A stretch of 64,000 nucleotides of DNA from Pleionea mediterranea (lineage in GTDB: Bacteria > Pseudomonadota > Gammaproteobacteria > Enterobacterales > Kangiellaceae), in the NCBI RefSeq assembly GCF_003148745.1, contig NZ_QGGU01000008.1:62001-126000 (forward strand), read 5' to 3'. The notes under the pieces are model-generated. The model was not told the DNA's origin. It made no database searches and was given only the letters and a program-made list of their open reading frames with translations. Positions 26,091 to 35,192 of this stretch are shown in pieces. Within the stretch, counting starts at the first letter, position 1. Each line of letters starts with the position of its first letter. A program made the translations under genes and the position numbers.

Positions 26091-26160
26091 CTAGCGTGTT
26101 CTCAGCACTGTTAGTCGTACTTTAATGTTCACACTTTGTAGCTAACTGTTCTCAGCAGTT
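26091..26160 (+). promoter_or_regulatory. Flagellin-2 mRNA leader hairpins SL7-SL8
   Basis: Loops TTCTCAG lie at 26099-26105 and 26149-26155. SL7 pairs CTAGC-GTG with CAC-GTTAG across one bulged T (8 bp, one G-U). SL8 has AACTG/CAGTT. SL8 ends 14 nt before the ribosome site at 26174-26178. Confidence 0.7.
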
Positions 26161-26185
26161 CATCAAAGGTAACTGGAGATCTATC

Positions 26186-27016
26186 ATGGGTAATGTAATT
26201 CAAACCAATATTTCGTCGTTAACGGCGCAACGTAACCTTTTCAAAACCAATAGTGACCTAAGCACAAACTTCCAACGTTTGTCTTCGGGTTTTCGTATCA
26301 ACAGTGCAAAAGACGATGCTTCTGGCTTAATTATTTCTAACCAGTTAAGTAAGTCTGTAAGCGGCTTAAATGTTGCTATTCGTAATGCCAATGACGGTAT
26401 TTCTGTGGCGCAAACCGCTGAGGGTGCTCTACAAGAAGTAACCAACATTGTATTACGTATGCGTGACCTGGCTTTACAGTCCGTATCAGGTAATACAACA
26501 GCCGACGGTCGTACTGCTTTAAACGCTGAGTTTTCCGATTTAGCGGAAGAAGTTAACCGTATCGTTGATGACACAACCTTTGCAGGAACCAACCTGTTTA
26601 CCGGTTACTCGGTTGACATTCAGGTGGGTGCAGAAGTGGCTGATACAGATGTATCCTTCACCATTGCTGACCAGTCTGGTGCAATTGCTGCAACTTCTGG
26701 ATTAGACGCCAGTGGTGAGACTATCTCTACTGCAGCTGGTGCTAGTGGCGCGGTTACGGCACTTGATGCGGCGTTAAGTACCATTGACTCTGTACGTGGT
26801 GACTTAGGTGCGGTTCAAAACCGTTTGTCTTCTACCATTTCTAACTTACAGAATGTTGTCGAAAACCAGTCGGCTGCACGATCTCGTATAAGAGATACTG
26901 ACTTTGCCGCTGAAACCTCTCAGTTGGCTAAAAATCAGGTGCTACAGCAGGCGGGTTTATCGGTTCTGGCACAGGCAAACGCCAGTAGCCAGTCTGTACT
27001 TTCACTGCTTCAGTAG
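26186..27016 (+). CDS. fliC: Flagellin 2
   Basis: A 276-residue flagellin, near-identical to flagellin 1 in the D0/D1 helices (M-G-N-V-I-Q-T-N start, [10 protein letters not shown] near the end) and divergent in the central 60 residues, which are rich in Thr, Ser, Asp and Ala. A tandem duplication is the likely origin. It is followed by a hairpin without a T tail and then flaG 101 bp on, so some read-through into flaG is likely. Confidence 0.97.
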   Translation: MGNVIQTNISSLTAQRNLFKTNSDLSTNFQRLSSGFRINSAKDDASGLIISNQLSKSVSGLNVAIRNANDGISVAQTAEGALQEVTNIVLRMRDLALQSVSGNTTADGRTALNAEFSDLAEEVNRIVDDTTFAGTNLFTGYSVDIQVGAEVADTDVSFTIADQSGAIAATSGLDASGETISTAAGASGAVTALDAALSTIDSVRGDLGAVQNRLSSTISNLQNVVENQSAARSRIRDTDFAAETSQLAKNQVLQQAGLSVLAQANASSQSVLSLLQ

Positions 27017-27065
27017 TTTGAATAACCACCTGATGAACACTTTAGTTCTAATAATCAGGTTCGAT

Positions 27066-27093
27066 CGGATAATGGCTTTAACGCCATTATCCG
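27066..27093 (+). other. Perfect hairpin between flagellin 2 and flaG
   Basis: An 11-bp perfect stem (27066-27076 with 27083-27093, C-G-G-A-T-A-A-T-G-G-C) has a 6-nt loop and no following T run. It could be a 3' stabiliser or processing site for the flagellin mRNA rather than a terminator. Confidence 0.7.
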
Positions 27094-27117
27094 TGGTTAA
27101 TCAAGAGGTTTAGGGAA

Positions 27118-27549
27118 ATGGCTACTATACAATCTATAGGCAGCTTTCAGCCGATTCGAGAGTCAGGCAATGGCAAAGATTTGCCAGAGACCTCCTTCAC
27201 TCACAACACTACTGGTTCAGTTGCAGTTGAAAATGTGAAACAAACGAATCAAGTAGTAGCTCCACAACAACCAGAGGGTTCCGCGAAAGCGAAAGACGGA
27301 CTGGGTGCAGAGGAGTTACAGCAACAACTGGAAAAGTTTGCTCAATCGGAACAAACCATTCGTCGAAGCCTACGCTTTAAAGTGGATACAGATACCGGTA
27401 GTACTATCATCAAGGTCATAGACCGAAAAACAGATGAAACCATTCGTCAAATTCCACCTGAAGAGTTGCTGACATTGTCGAAGCGACTGAAAGAACTCAA
27501 TGAAGATATGTCAAAGGCCCAAGGTATTTTAATTCAAACCGAAGCCTAA
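27118..27549 (+). CDS. flaG: FlaG family protein
   Basis: A 143-residue FlaG. The N-terminal half is variable and Q/N-rich; the conserved C-terminal half contains L-R-F-K-V-D and I-R-Q-I-P-P-E-E-L-L-T-L. FlaG proteins influence filament length in Vibrio and Pseudomonas. It lies between flagellin 2 and fliD, as in polar-flagellated gammaproteobacteria, and has a terminator right behind it. Confidence 0.92.
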   Translation: MATIQSIGSFQPIRESGNGKDLPETSFTHNTTGSVAVENVKQTNQVVAPQQPEGSAKAKDGLGAEELQQQLEKFAQSEQTIRRSLRFKVDTDTGSTIIKVIDRKTDETIRQIPPEELLTLSKRLKELNEDMSKAQGILIQTEA

Positions 27550-27551
27550 AT

Positions 27552-27582
27552 AGAGAAAGAGCCCTGCTCTTTCTCTTATTTT
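27552..27582 (+). terminator. Intrinsic terminator after flaG
   Basis: An 11-bp stem AGAGAAAGAGC with its complement (27552-27562 and 27566-27576), a 3-nt loop and a T-rich tail. Confidence 0.8.
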
Positions 27583-27696
27583 CACTATACTTAGCAGAAT
27601 ACATCGATGTGTTTTTAATCTATTAACAGCTCTTCTTAGATGCTAGAGGTTAGTATTTGAAATACTCAGATAGTAATAGCTTGTTAAGCAATATCT

Positions 27697-27712
27697 TGGC
27701 ATAAGCATTGCT
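27697..27712 (+). promoter_or_regulatory. Sigma54-type promoter upstream of fliD
   Basis: The site reads TGGCAT-AAGCA-TTGCT, with GG-N10-GC spacing intact and one mismatch to the -24 consensus. The predicted start near 27723 gives a leader of about 230 nt. The intervening AT-rich sequence has no frame. Confidence 0.75.
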
Positions 27713-27877
27713 TAACCTAATCTAATAGACAGTTTAAATTACTGCTAATCACCTGTTTGTTAACGTAAATTTATAAACAGACAATATTTGTAAATAGACG
27801 ATAACATGTAGTGTTTTCGATGAAAGCAACATATATCAACGTCAATTATTTCAGTGATAATTATCTCATTAAATCAG

Positions 27878-27904
27878 TAAAGTTGACGTTTTTTAAGCCG
27901 ATAT
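27878..27904 (+). promoter_or_regulatory. Sigma28 promoter of fliD operon
   Basis: The -35 box is TAAAGTTG (27878-27885), then 11 bp, then the -10 box GCCGATAT (27897-27904). It gives a second, later start close to fliD (about 27911). Confidence 0.88.
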
Positions 27905-27953
27905 ACTTAGTAGTACAAATTAGTCATTCATTTAATTATCAGGCACTTATTTT

Positions 27954-29297
27954 ATGGGTTTAATTACATCAGCAGGGATTGGCTCAGGTATCGATGTTGA
28001 ATCGATTATTTCAGCTATGCTGAAAGCCGAACGAGCCCCATTAGAATCCTCATTAAATCGTCAGGAAAGTAAAGCCAGTACAACACTGTCTGCGCTTGGC
28101 AGCTTAAAAAGCTCCTTGTCATCGCTGACCGATGCACTGGAAAACTTAGGTTCCAGCGATAAATTTCAAATTAACGAATTTACCAGTAGCGATGAAGAAG
28201 CCATCACAGGATCAGCTAACTCTTCGGCATCTTCCGGGACGTTTTCCGTATTAGTTGATACCTTGGCACAAGGATCAGAATTGCAGTCTGGTGCATTTAC
28301 TTCATCTTCGGACACAGTTGGTAGTGGAACACTCACTTTAACTGCTGGTAGTGACACCTTTGATGTAACTATCGATGCAGCAGACACTTTATCCGACATC
28401 CGATCAAAAATTAATAACGCTGCAGACAACTTTGGCGTAAACGTAAACTTAATTAATACTGGTACGCAAACTTATCTTGTATTTGACTCTGATGTAACGG
28501 GTACTGGAAACACTCTTAGCGTAACCAATGACAATGCATCGCTTGATAGCATTTCTACTAACTTAGTCACTAACCAACCCGCCGGTGATGCAACCATATT
28601 TGTTGATAATATTCAGATAACTAATTCAACCAATACTTTTACCGATACCATACAAGACATAACCTTTACTGCGACGAAAGAAACAGCCACAGCTGTTGAT
28701 GTAACCATTAGTAAAGATATCGAAACAGTAAAAGAAAACATTCAAACGTTTGTAGACAGTTACAACAGCTTTATCAGTACGGCTAACAGTCTGGGGAAAA
28801 GCTCAGAGTTGGCTACTGGTGATCTTGCTGGTGATTCCACATTGCGAATGATTGTTTCTAGAGTCAGAAATGTCGTAGGAAACAGTGTTTCAGGCATTAC
28901 TTCAGGATTCGATACCTTGTCGAGCATTGGGATTAAAACATTAGACACCGGTGACTTAAACTTTGATACCGTCGAATTTGATAAAATAAGCGACGATGCC
29001 TTTAGTGATTTATCAGAGCTTTTTGCCGGGTCCAATGGTATCGCAACTCAACTGTCTGATACGGTTGAGCCTTATACTCAATTAAATGGAATTATAAACT
29101 TACGCGAACAATCGCTAAATCAGCAACTTGATCGAATTGAAGACAAACGACTCAACCTGGATTACCGACTTGAACAGCTTGAGATACAGTTGCGCTCAAA
29201 ATTTGGCGCGATGGACGCTTTAGTAAGTCAGTTTAACTTTACAGGAAACTATTTGGCTCAGCAGCTTGCTGCTTTGCCAGGTGCATCCAAATCTTAA
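27954..29297 (+). CDS. fliD: Flagellar filament cap protein FliD
   Basis: A 447-residue hook-associated protein 2. The N-terminus G-I-G-S-G-I-D-V-E-S-I-I and the C-terminal coiled coil (Q-Q-L-D-R-I-E-D-K-R-L) are both typical. The middle is rich in S, T, N and D. It caps the growing filament and folds flagellin. It has both sigma54-type and sigma28 promoters, which fits hook-associated timing, and is followed by fliS after 16 bp. Confidence 0.96.
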   Translation: MGLITSAGIGSGIDVESIISAMLKAERAPLESSLNRQESKASTTLSALGSLKSSLSSLTDALENLGSSDKFQINEFTSSDEEAITGSANSSASSGTFSVLVDTLAQGSELQSGAFTSSSDTVGSGTLTLTAGSDTFDVTIDAADTLSDIRSKINNAADNFGVNVNLINTGTQTYLVFDSDVTGTGNTLSVTNDNASLDSISTNLVTNQPAGDATIFVDNIQITNSTNTFTDTIQDITFTATKETATAVDVTISKDIETVKENIQTFVDSYNSFISTANSLGKSSELATGDLAGDSTLRMIVSRVRNVVGNSVSGITSGFDTLSSIGIKTLDTGDLNFDTVEFDKISDDAFSDLSELFAGSNGIATQLSDTVEPYTQLNGIINLREQSLNQQLDRIEDKRLNLDYRLEQLEIQLRSKFGAMDALVSQFNFTGNYLAQQLAALPGASKS

Positions 29298-29313
29298 CAT
29301 TTAGAGGTTTATT

Positions 29314-29736
29314 ATGAGCTTACGTGGTTTAAATGCTTACCAGAAAACCAGCACTCAAAGTGGTGTGATCGATGCAAATCCACATCGCCTTATACAGATG
29401 TTAATGGAAGGTGCGCTTGAGAAAATGTCTAAAGCGAAAGGCTTTATTGATCGTAAAGAATACGATAAAAAATCTCACCACATCAGCTGGGCTATTAAAA
29501 TAATCAATGGACTAAGAGACAGTCTGGACGCTGACGCTGGCGGAGATCTTTCAAACAATCTGGATGACTTATACGAATACGCCATTCACAACTTAATTAC
29601 TGCCAACCAGACTAACAACATCGAAAATGTTGATAGCGCAATATCGGTCATTAAAAATATCAAAGAAGGTTGGGATGGTATTGAAGATGAAGCAAAAAAA
29701 ATATTTTCATCGAATCAGAAAACAGCAGCTGTTTAA
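29314..29736 (+). CDS. fliS: Flagellin export chaperone FliS
   Basis: A 140-residue helical protein. Family motifs A-Y-Q-K-T-S, P-H-R-L-I-Q-M-L-M-E-G and L-D-D-L-Y-E-Y are present. It binds the C-terminus of flagellin in the cytosol and prevents early polymerisation. It is co-transcribed with fliD and fliT. Confidence 0.96.
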   Translation: MSLRGLNAYQKTSTQSGVIDANPHRLIQMLMEGALEKMSKAKGFIDRKEYDKKSHHISWAIKIINGLRDSLDADAGGDLSNNLDDLYEYAIHNLITANQTNNIENVDSAISVIKNIKEGWDGIEDEAKKIFSSNQKTAAV

Positions 29737-29763
29737 CATTCAATTCACTTAATAAGAATTACT

Positions 29764-30084
29764 ATGCCATCGATTTTAGAGTCATTAAAACATATTGAGA
29801 ATGAAACAGAGTCCTATAAAACACTTATTAAGAATAAGCAGTGGGATCAACTATCGTCTTTGACTGTTAAACGGCAGCAAAAGTTAGAAAGCATCTTTAA
29901 TCAGGATATCGATAAAAGCCTGGTAGATGAAGTTAAAAATAGTATTGAGCGTATATTAAAACTGGATCAAGCATACGCTCAGGAAGTAAAAAATCAGAAA
30001 AAAGGTGAAAGTAGCAATATAATTGATATAAAATCAAAATTTAAAGCTGCTAAACAATATAAATCCATTCATGAATCAACCTGA
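29764..30084 (+). CDS. fliT: FliT-like flagellar chaperone
   Basis: A 106-residue, all-helical, highly charged protein 27 bp after fliS. Sequence similarity to FliT is weak, as is usual for this family; the position after fliDS, size and composition support it. FliT-like proteins chaperone FliD and may affect flagellar gene regulation. Its last 14 bp overlap the following GNAT gene. Confidence 0.75.
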   Translation: MPSILESLKHIENETESYKTLIKNKQWDQLSSLTVKRQQKLESIFNQDIDKSLVDEVKNSIERILKLDQAYAQEVKNQKKGESSNIIDIKSKFKAAKQYKSIHEST

Positions 30085-30565
30085 TGCACAACTTGAATTT
30101 CGCCAGGCAACCATTAATGATCTGGATTATCTAACAGATAGAACCTATCAGCTCCATCAATTTGAAACAAAAGACAGTCTAACCACCCCAACCGTCAAAC
30201 AAGATTTTAAACGTCATCTTAAAGACTGGCTATCTTTAGAACTCAACCTGCCAGAAAGCATTTTATTCCTATCTTATCTCGACTCGACTGCCGTAGGGTT
30301 TGCCCACATAAAAGTAGTCCCTGTAAACAATAACTTTACCGATATAACGCACTATGGACTTGTGCAGTCACTATGGTTAGAAGAAACCTGTCGAAAGAAA
30401 AGTTTTGGCAAACAAACTGTTCAGTTTATCGAGCAGTTGTTCAAAGAGCAGCGCCTGCCCTATTATGATGTGGAGTACGCCGCCAATAACAAGGTGGCAG
30501 AAAAATTTTGGGACTCAGTTGGTTTGATACCGACTTCGGTCACCTGCAGAAAGCAGTTACAGTAA
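30071..30565 (+). CDS. GNAT-family N-acetyltransferase coupled to fliT
   Basis: A 164-residue GNAT acyltransferase. After L-E-F-R-Q-A-T-I-N-D it shows the acyl-CoA region V-Q-S-L-W-L-E-E-T-C-R-K-K-S-F-G-K (motif A, partly degenerate) and V-E-Y-A-A-N-N-K-V-A-E-K-F-W (motif B). It overlaps fliT by 14 bp, so it is made with the filament genes. Possible substrates are flagellin, the glycan or an unrelated metabolite; LegH already supplies the acetylation step of the leg pathway. Confidence 0.75.
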   Translation: MNQPDAQLEFRQATINDLDYLTDRTYQLHQFETKDSLTTPTVKQDFKRHLKDWLSLELNLPESILFLSYLDSTAVGFAHIKVVPVNNNFTDITHYGLVQSLWLEETCRKKSFGKQTVQFIEQLFKEQRLPYYDVEYAANNKVAEKFWDSVGLIPTSVTCRKQLQ

Positions 30566-30633
30566 TATACCTTTTATAGCATTAGACAACTAACAAACTA
30601 CCTCTATAACTATGTCGAGAACCATCTTAAAAA

Positions 30634-31839
30634 TTATCTCAAGAAATTAAAGATCGATAAGTTTTGCACTCTTACAAAACTTGCTTGTGCAGCTTCTAGT
30701 GTTGTGGTTTGGCGAGATAACCGACTGGCCGCCTCCACCATATCCAAATCTTGAATTTTTGACAATGTTGTTTTGAAATTGAGCACCAGGCTTTCATTTG
30801 AAAAGGTTGCTGTCTCTATGGCGTTCAGTCGGCTACCAACATCGGCTCGGACTAAATCGATGGTATCAAAGGCATTATCAAAGTTTGCGAGTTGAGAATC
30901 TAGCTCAGTCTCAAACTGGGCTCGACTTGCCGGAGTCCCCGTAAAGTTATCAACCATTGTGATAACGTTTTGCAGTGTAGTAAAGATATCTTGTCGCTGA
31001 CTGGGAGCAACATTAAAGCTGTCCCCTGCTGCTGGTGTACCATTCACTTCAACACTTACCCCTAAAAAGCTTATGTTGTCTCCCGGTGAAAATGCTGTAG
31101 CAGGCACTATAGTTGTTCCACTATTAACTCCTACCACTTCATAGGTGTTGGCCGCTGTAAAATTAATTTGATAAGGTTCCGCCAAAAACTGAGATGCTCC
31201 CTGATAGGAACCAACTGTAATACTGCCAGAGCCTGTATTTGCTGCATTTGCCGACGTTGAAAATGTTTTATTGCCGGTAAATGAACTGCCAAATACTTTT
31301 TGCCCAGAATCAGAAATTGCGACACTGGTACCGCTACTAACTTTAAGCTGACGCTGACCATTATCACCTTGATAAATATAATTTCCACTGGCGTCTTTTA
31401 CATAAGGCTTAGTGTCAGATTGAAATCCTGAAAAAACATATTCTCCATTTGACGACTGGCTGTTTGCAAGCCCAGCTATCGCATCAAGCCGCTCAACAAC
31501 CTCTGCTTTTAACCCTTGCAATTCTTCCTGTCCGTATATGCCATTACCAAGGGATATCATCAGGTCACGGACGCGAAATAGATTTTCAGTGACACCCGTC
31601 AAAATTGACTCTTCAAGCTCGTTATTGTTTTCTGCAAATATACCGTTACGATTAAACTGTTCAGTCAAAGAAATTTCCGTTTCAATATTTAACGCTGATG
31701 TGGCTGCAACGGGATCATCTGCAGGGGTCAAAAACCGCCGTTGAGTAGAAATTTGAAGTTGTGTTTCACGCACTTCACTCTGCTTGCGCAGTATTTCCTG
31801 TAAGCCGGCTGTATTTATTTGATTACTGGAGATTCTCAT
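30634..31839 (-). CDS. flgL: Hook-filament junction protein FlgL
   Basis: A 401-residue HAP3. The flagellin-like N-terminus (M-R-I-S-S-N-Q, T-P-A-D-D-P-V-A) and C-terminus (L-S-R-Q-T-T-T-L-E-A-A-Q-A-S-F) are conserved. It is the last gene of the flg cluster, 11 bp after flgK, and convergent with the GNAT gene; no clear terminator lies in the 68-bp gap. Confidence 0.95.
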   Translation of the reverse strand: MRISSNQINTAGLQEILRKQSEVRETQLQISTQRRFLTPADDPVAATSALNIETEISLTEQFNRNGIFAENNNELEESILTGVTENLFRVRDLMISLGNGIYGQEELQGLKAEVVERLDAIAGLANSQSSNGEYVFSGFQSDTKPYVKDASGNYIYQGDNGQRQLKVSSGTSVAISDSGQKVFGSSFTGNKTFSTSANAANTGSGSITVGSYQGASQFLAEPYQINFTAANTYEVVGVNSGTTIVPATAFSPGDNISFLGVSVEVNGTPAAGDSFNVAPSQRQDIFTTLQNVITMVDNFTGTPASRAQFETELDSQLANFDNAFDTIDLVRADVGSRLNAIETATFSNESLVLNFKTTLSKIQDLDMVEAASRLSRQTTTLEAAQASFVRVQNLSIFNFLR

Positions 31840-31850
31840 AGTTAGACTCT

Positions 31851-33836
31851 CTACCTTGTAGAATCAAGTACCGTTTGGAATAAAGTTCTGGCCACCTGAA
31901 TTATTTGTGCGGATGCTTGATACGCTTGTTCAAACTTAATTAGTTTTGCCGCTTCTTCATCTAAATTCACCCCAGATATCGATTCTCGTCGCTCTTTTAC
32001 CTGATTTAAAATACTTTCAGATGCAGATAAGTTAATTCGAGACTCCTGAGTTCGGGTTCCGACATCACTTACCAGACGACCAAACGCCTCCTGAAAATTA
32101 GAAGTACCATTATCAAGCGTATCTTGTTGCTGCAAATCACCAATCAATAAACTGTTTCGGTTATCACCGAATCCATTAGTATTATAAGAAATATTAAAAG
32201 TGTCGCCGCTTTGTGGGGCACCGTTAAGCGTAACTTCATAACCATGATTTAAACCAGCCAAAGCCATCATGTCATTTTGCTGATTAGGCACATAACCACC
32301 AACCGGCCCTGTAATAACTGCATTGGTATTTGCATCACGAACGTTAAAAGAATTAGGTCCGACAAACTCGAATATTAATGGTGGATCAAGATCACCAGGA
32401 ACATTCGTAAATTGAGGTGTTGTCGTATCAGATACGGTTACACTACTGACATTACCTGTTCCTATATTACTCTGGTTTTCATTAGCAGCAACCGGTAATG
32501 CCGCAGCTATTTGAGAAGGATTCGTTATATTCATACCTATTTCAGCCGCACCATTACGTGTGGGAAACAAAGAGAACTCATCACCATTAGCCGCCGCACC
32601 AGCCTCAAATACAATGCTAATTCCTTCCGAAGGCACGGCAACTGTTGTTGGAGTTGCACCAGGAGGAGCAAAACTAGCAACTACCGAATTGGTTGTTTGA
32701 TTAGTTAAGGTGTATGTACCGCCCTGTAAGGATAATTGATAGTTATCATTGCCCAAGGCATTCACATCATCAATCTGAACCGCGATACTGGCCGTACCGG
32801 TATTACCGCTTCCGGCCACAACACGACGCTGCATAGCTGCGATATCATTTATATCATTAAAAAAGTTACTGCCAAGCTGATTATTTAAATCCATTCCCAA
32901 CTGGCTTTGTGAATTAACACTATCGGAAACGGCCAAAGCTACCCGCCCTAAAACATTATAAGCTGGCTCTAATATTTCTTCTCGAAACCTCAATAAGCCG
33001 CCCATCTTTCCACCTTTTATACTTTCTGTGATTGGAATAGACGCGGAACCTGTTTGTAAAACCAGTGACATATTTTTAGGATCGTTCGGACGCGGAACGG
33101 CAGATATTTTATTCGCTGTTGCACCAACCACTAACGCCTGACCGCTGCCAATAAAAATGCTCATGGTTCCATCATCAAGTCTTAAAGGCTTAACATCAAC
33201 CAACTCGGCCAGATCATTAATCAAACGTTCTCGCTCATCCAATAAGTCATTCGGCGTACCCTGCCCGCCGCCTGAAGCAGCGGCAATTTTAACATTAATA
33301 TCGGCAATACTTTGCCCCAATGCGGAAATCTCTTCAGCTGACGTTTCTAACGCCAAGTTAAGTGAACGAGTTTGTGTATCAAACTGTTCTGTTAACGTTT
33401 TAAATCGATCGCTCAGTAATTCGCCCTGACTCAACATCACTTGTCTTGACGCAATAGAGGTTGGATCATTCGACACAGTTTGCACCGCAGAGAAAAAGTT
33501 TTGTAATGCCTGATTCAAACCAGTTGATGCATCCGCAACCATGCTGTCGACACGAGACGCTTGATCAAGATATGTTTCTAACTGGTTGAAAACGGACGTA
33601 TTTGCCGTTAATTCATTTGCAACTGACGAGTTAAACACACGTTTAATAGCGTCTACCTGAGCCCCTGTTCCAACGTAGTTACCACCAAGAAATTGCGGTA
33701 GTCGGGTATCGATTTCAGTAACTTGTCGGCTGTATCCTTCGGTATTTGCATTAGCAATATTATGCGATACCGTATTTAGGGCAGCCTGATTGGACAAGAG
33801 TCCTGAAACCCCAACGTTTAAGAAATTACCGGCCAT
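31851..33836 (-). CDS. flgK: Hook-filament junction protein FlgK
   Basis: A 661-residue HAP1 with the flagellar rod N-terminus (L-N-T-V-S-H-N-I-A-N-A-N-T-E-G-Y-S-R-Q) and C-terminus (V-N-L-D-E-E-A-A-K-L-I-K-F-E-Q-A-Y-Q-A-S). It is longer than enterobacterial FlgK (about 550) because of the central variable domain (about 330-570). It joins hook to filament together with FlgL. A gap of 173 bp to flgJ may contain its own promoter, but I see no clear sigma site. Confidence 0.95.
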   Translation of the reverse strand: MAGNFLNVGVSGLLSNQAALNTVSHNIANANTEGYSRQVTEIDTRLPQFLGGNYVGTGAQVDAIKRVFNSSVANELTANTSVFNQLETYLDQASRVDSMVADASTGLNQALQNFFSAVQTVSNDPTSIASRQVMLSQGELLSDRFKTLTEQFDTQTRSLNLALETSAEEISALGQSIADINVKIAAASGGGQGTPNDLLDERERLINDLAELVDVKPLRLDDGTMSIFIGSGQALVVGATANKISAVPRPNDPKNMSLVLQTGSASIPITESIKGGKMGGLLRFREEILEPAYNVLGRVALAVSDSVNSQSQLGMDLNNQLGSNFFNDINDIAAMQRRVVAGSGNTGTASIAVQIDDVNALGNDNYQLSLQGGTYTLTNQTTNSVVASFAPPGATPTTVAVPSEGISIVFEAGAAANGDEFSLFPTRNGAAEIGMNITNPSQIAAALPVAANENQSNIGTGNVSSVTVSDTTTPQFTNVPGDLDPPLIFEFVGPNSFNVRDANTNAVITGPVGGYVPNQQNDMMALAGLNHGYEVTLNGAPQSGDTFNISYNTNGFGDNRNSLLIGDLQQQDTLDNGTSNFQEAFGRLVSDVGTRTQESRINLSASESILNQVKERRESISGVNLDEEAAKLIKFEQAYQASAQIIQVARTLFQTVLDSTR

Positions 33837-34009
33837 AAATAGGCTCCCTACTGAAGACTTGCAACAGTGTTAGTAAAATTATCAATTGGTTGATTAACAT
33901 AGTGGATATAACTGCAGGTTTCGTACCAAGTATTTGCGAAGGACAATCGCTGGGTGGCTTGAGTGGTGAATGGAATGTAAAAGTTAATGATAAAATTTCA
34001 AAATCGTAT

Positions 34010-35152
34010 TTACGGCTTTTCACTTGTTATATTAAACAAAGATTCGCGATTGAATATGGACTTTATTTTTTCGGCATAGTCGGGATCCGTTGCATAGCCG
34101 CCTGATTGTATTTGCTGAATGTAAGACTCAGGATCACTGGATTCATTTAATGCATTTTTATAACGTGGATTATTAAGAATAAAGTCAACGTAATCATTAA
34201 AGCTCTGTTCCAGAGAGTCGTATGCGCGGAATGACTGGGTTATTTTTTCCGGGATCCCTTGTTTAAATTCTAACGTTGGGGTTGCGACAGACTCACCACT
34301 CCAACGGCTATCCGCTTTAATGCCAAATAGATTTAATGACGATTTGCCCTGTTCATTCTTGCCAAAGAATTGCCCCCATCCTGTTTCAAGTGCCGCTTGT
34401 GCAATTAAAATTCCAGGATGAGTCCCAATAGCTTTTGCCGCAGATACGGCATAAGGTTTAATTTTATCAATAAAGTCGGACTTTGAAGCAAAGGATAAAG
34501 AAAAATCATCTTTACCTGAAACTGCTTTGCCGATGTTTGATTGATTCAATTGAGAGTTATTTACAGAGACCGCCGCGTTATTTTCGACGGCTTGTTTGGC
34601 CAAAAGATCTTTCGACTGCTCAGGATTAACCAATAAATTTCGCACCGATACATTCATGGTCATCAATGGATTAACATTGTAGCTTTCTGATGAGTTTGTA
34701 TTTGGAGAATTATTTGCCTTATTACTCTGATTAATACCCGTATGATTAGAATCAACATTTTTTCCAAGGCTAACATCGGAATAATTAGGTAGCCGAACCT
34801 GTGCTTGTTGTTTCTCTGAACTGTCTTTTGGCAAGTGAGCCGATAACTGTTTAAACAATAAATCACCAATACCAAACTGACTGGAGCGCGACAGATTAAC
34901 CGCCAGTTGTTGATCGTGCATTTCATTATAATACTCAACATCACTACTGTTTAGCGGGCTATCTTCATTTAAAAGTTTATTCGCAGAGCGCATGTTTTTT
35001 AACATCAGGTTTAAAAAATAGGCTTCAAATTCTTTTACCGCAGCTCGCAAAGCTTCGCGCTCACCCTGAGGGTTATTTGACTTTAACTTATTCAGAGAGT
35101 TTAAGTCGTGATAAACGCTTGGTGATGCTGTTGCCGGTTTTGAGAAGTCCAC
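34010..35152 (-). CDS. flgJ: Rod cap and peptidoglycan hydrolase FlgJ
   Basis: A 380-residue two-domain FlgJ. The N-terminal rod-capping domain (about 30-100) has E-A-Y-F-L-N-L-M-L-K-N-M-R; a linker rich in S and N follows (about 115-220). The C-terminal glucosaminidase-type domain starts near 225 (I-A-Q-A-A-L-E-T-G-W-G-Q, with the catalytic Glu, then N-L-F-G-I-K). The hydrolase domain is complete, as in gamma- and betaproteobacteria. It follows flgI. Confidence 0.95.
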   Translation of the reverse strand: MDFSKPATASPSVYHDLNSLNKLKSNNPQGEREALRAAVKEFEAYFLNLMLKNMRSANKLLNEDSPLNSSDVEYYNEMHDQQLAVNLSRSSQFGIGDLLFKQLSAHLPKDSSEKQQAQVRLPNYSDVSLGKNVDSNHTGINQSNKANNSPNTNSSESYNVNPLMTMNVSVRNLLVNPEQSKDLLAKQAVENNAAVSVNNSQLNQSNIGKAVSGKDDFSLSFASKSDFIDKIKPYAVSAAKAIGTHPGILIAQAALETGWGQFFGKNEQGKSSLNLFGIKADSRWSGESVATPTLEFKQGIPEKITQSFRAYDSLEQSFNDYVDFILNNPRYKNALNESSDPESYIQQIQSGGYATDPDYAEKIKSIFNRESLFNITSEKP

Positions 35153-35192
35153 TATAATGCCTCTGCTTTACCTTGCACTTTCAAACAGTGCG

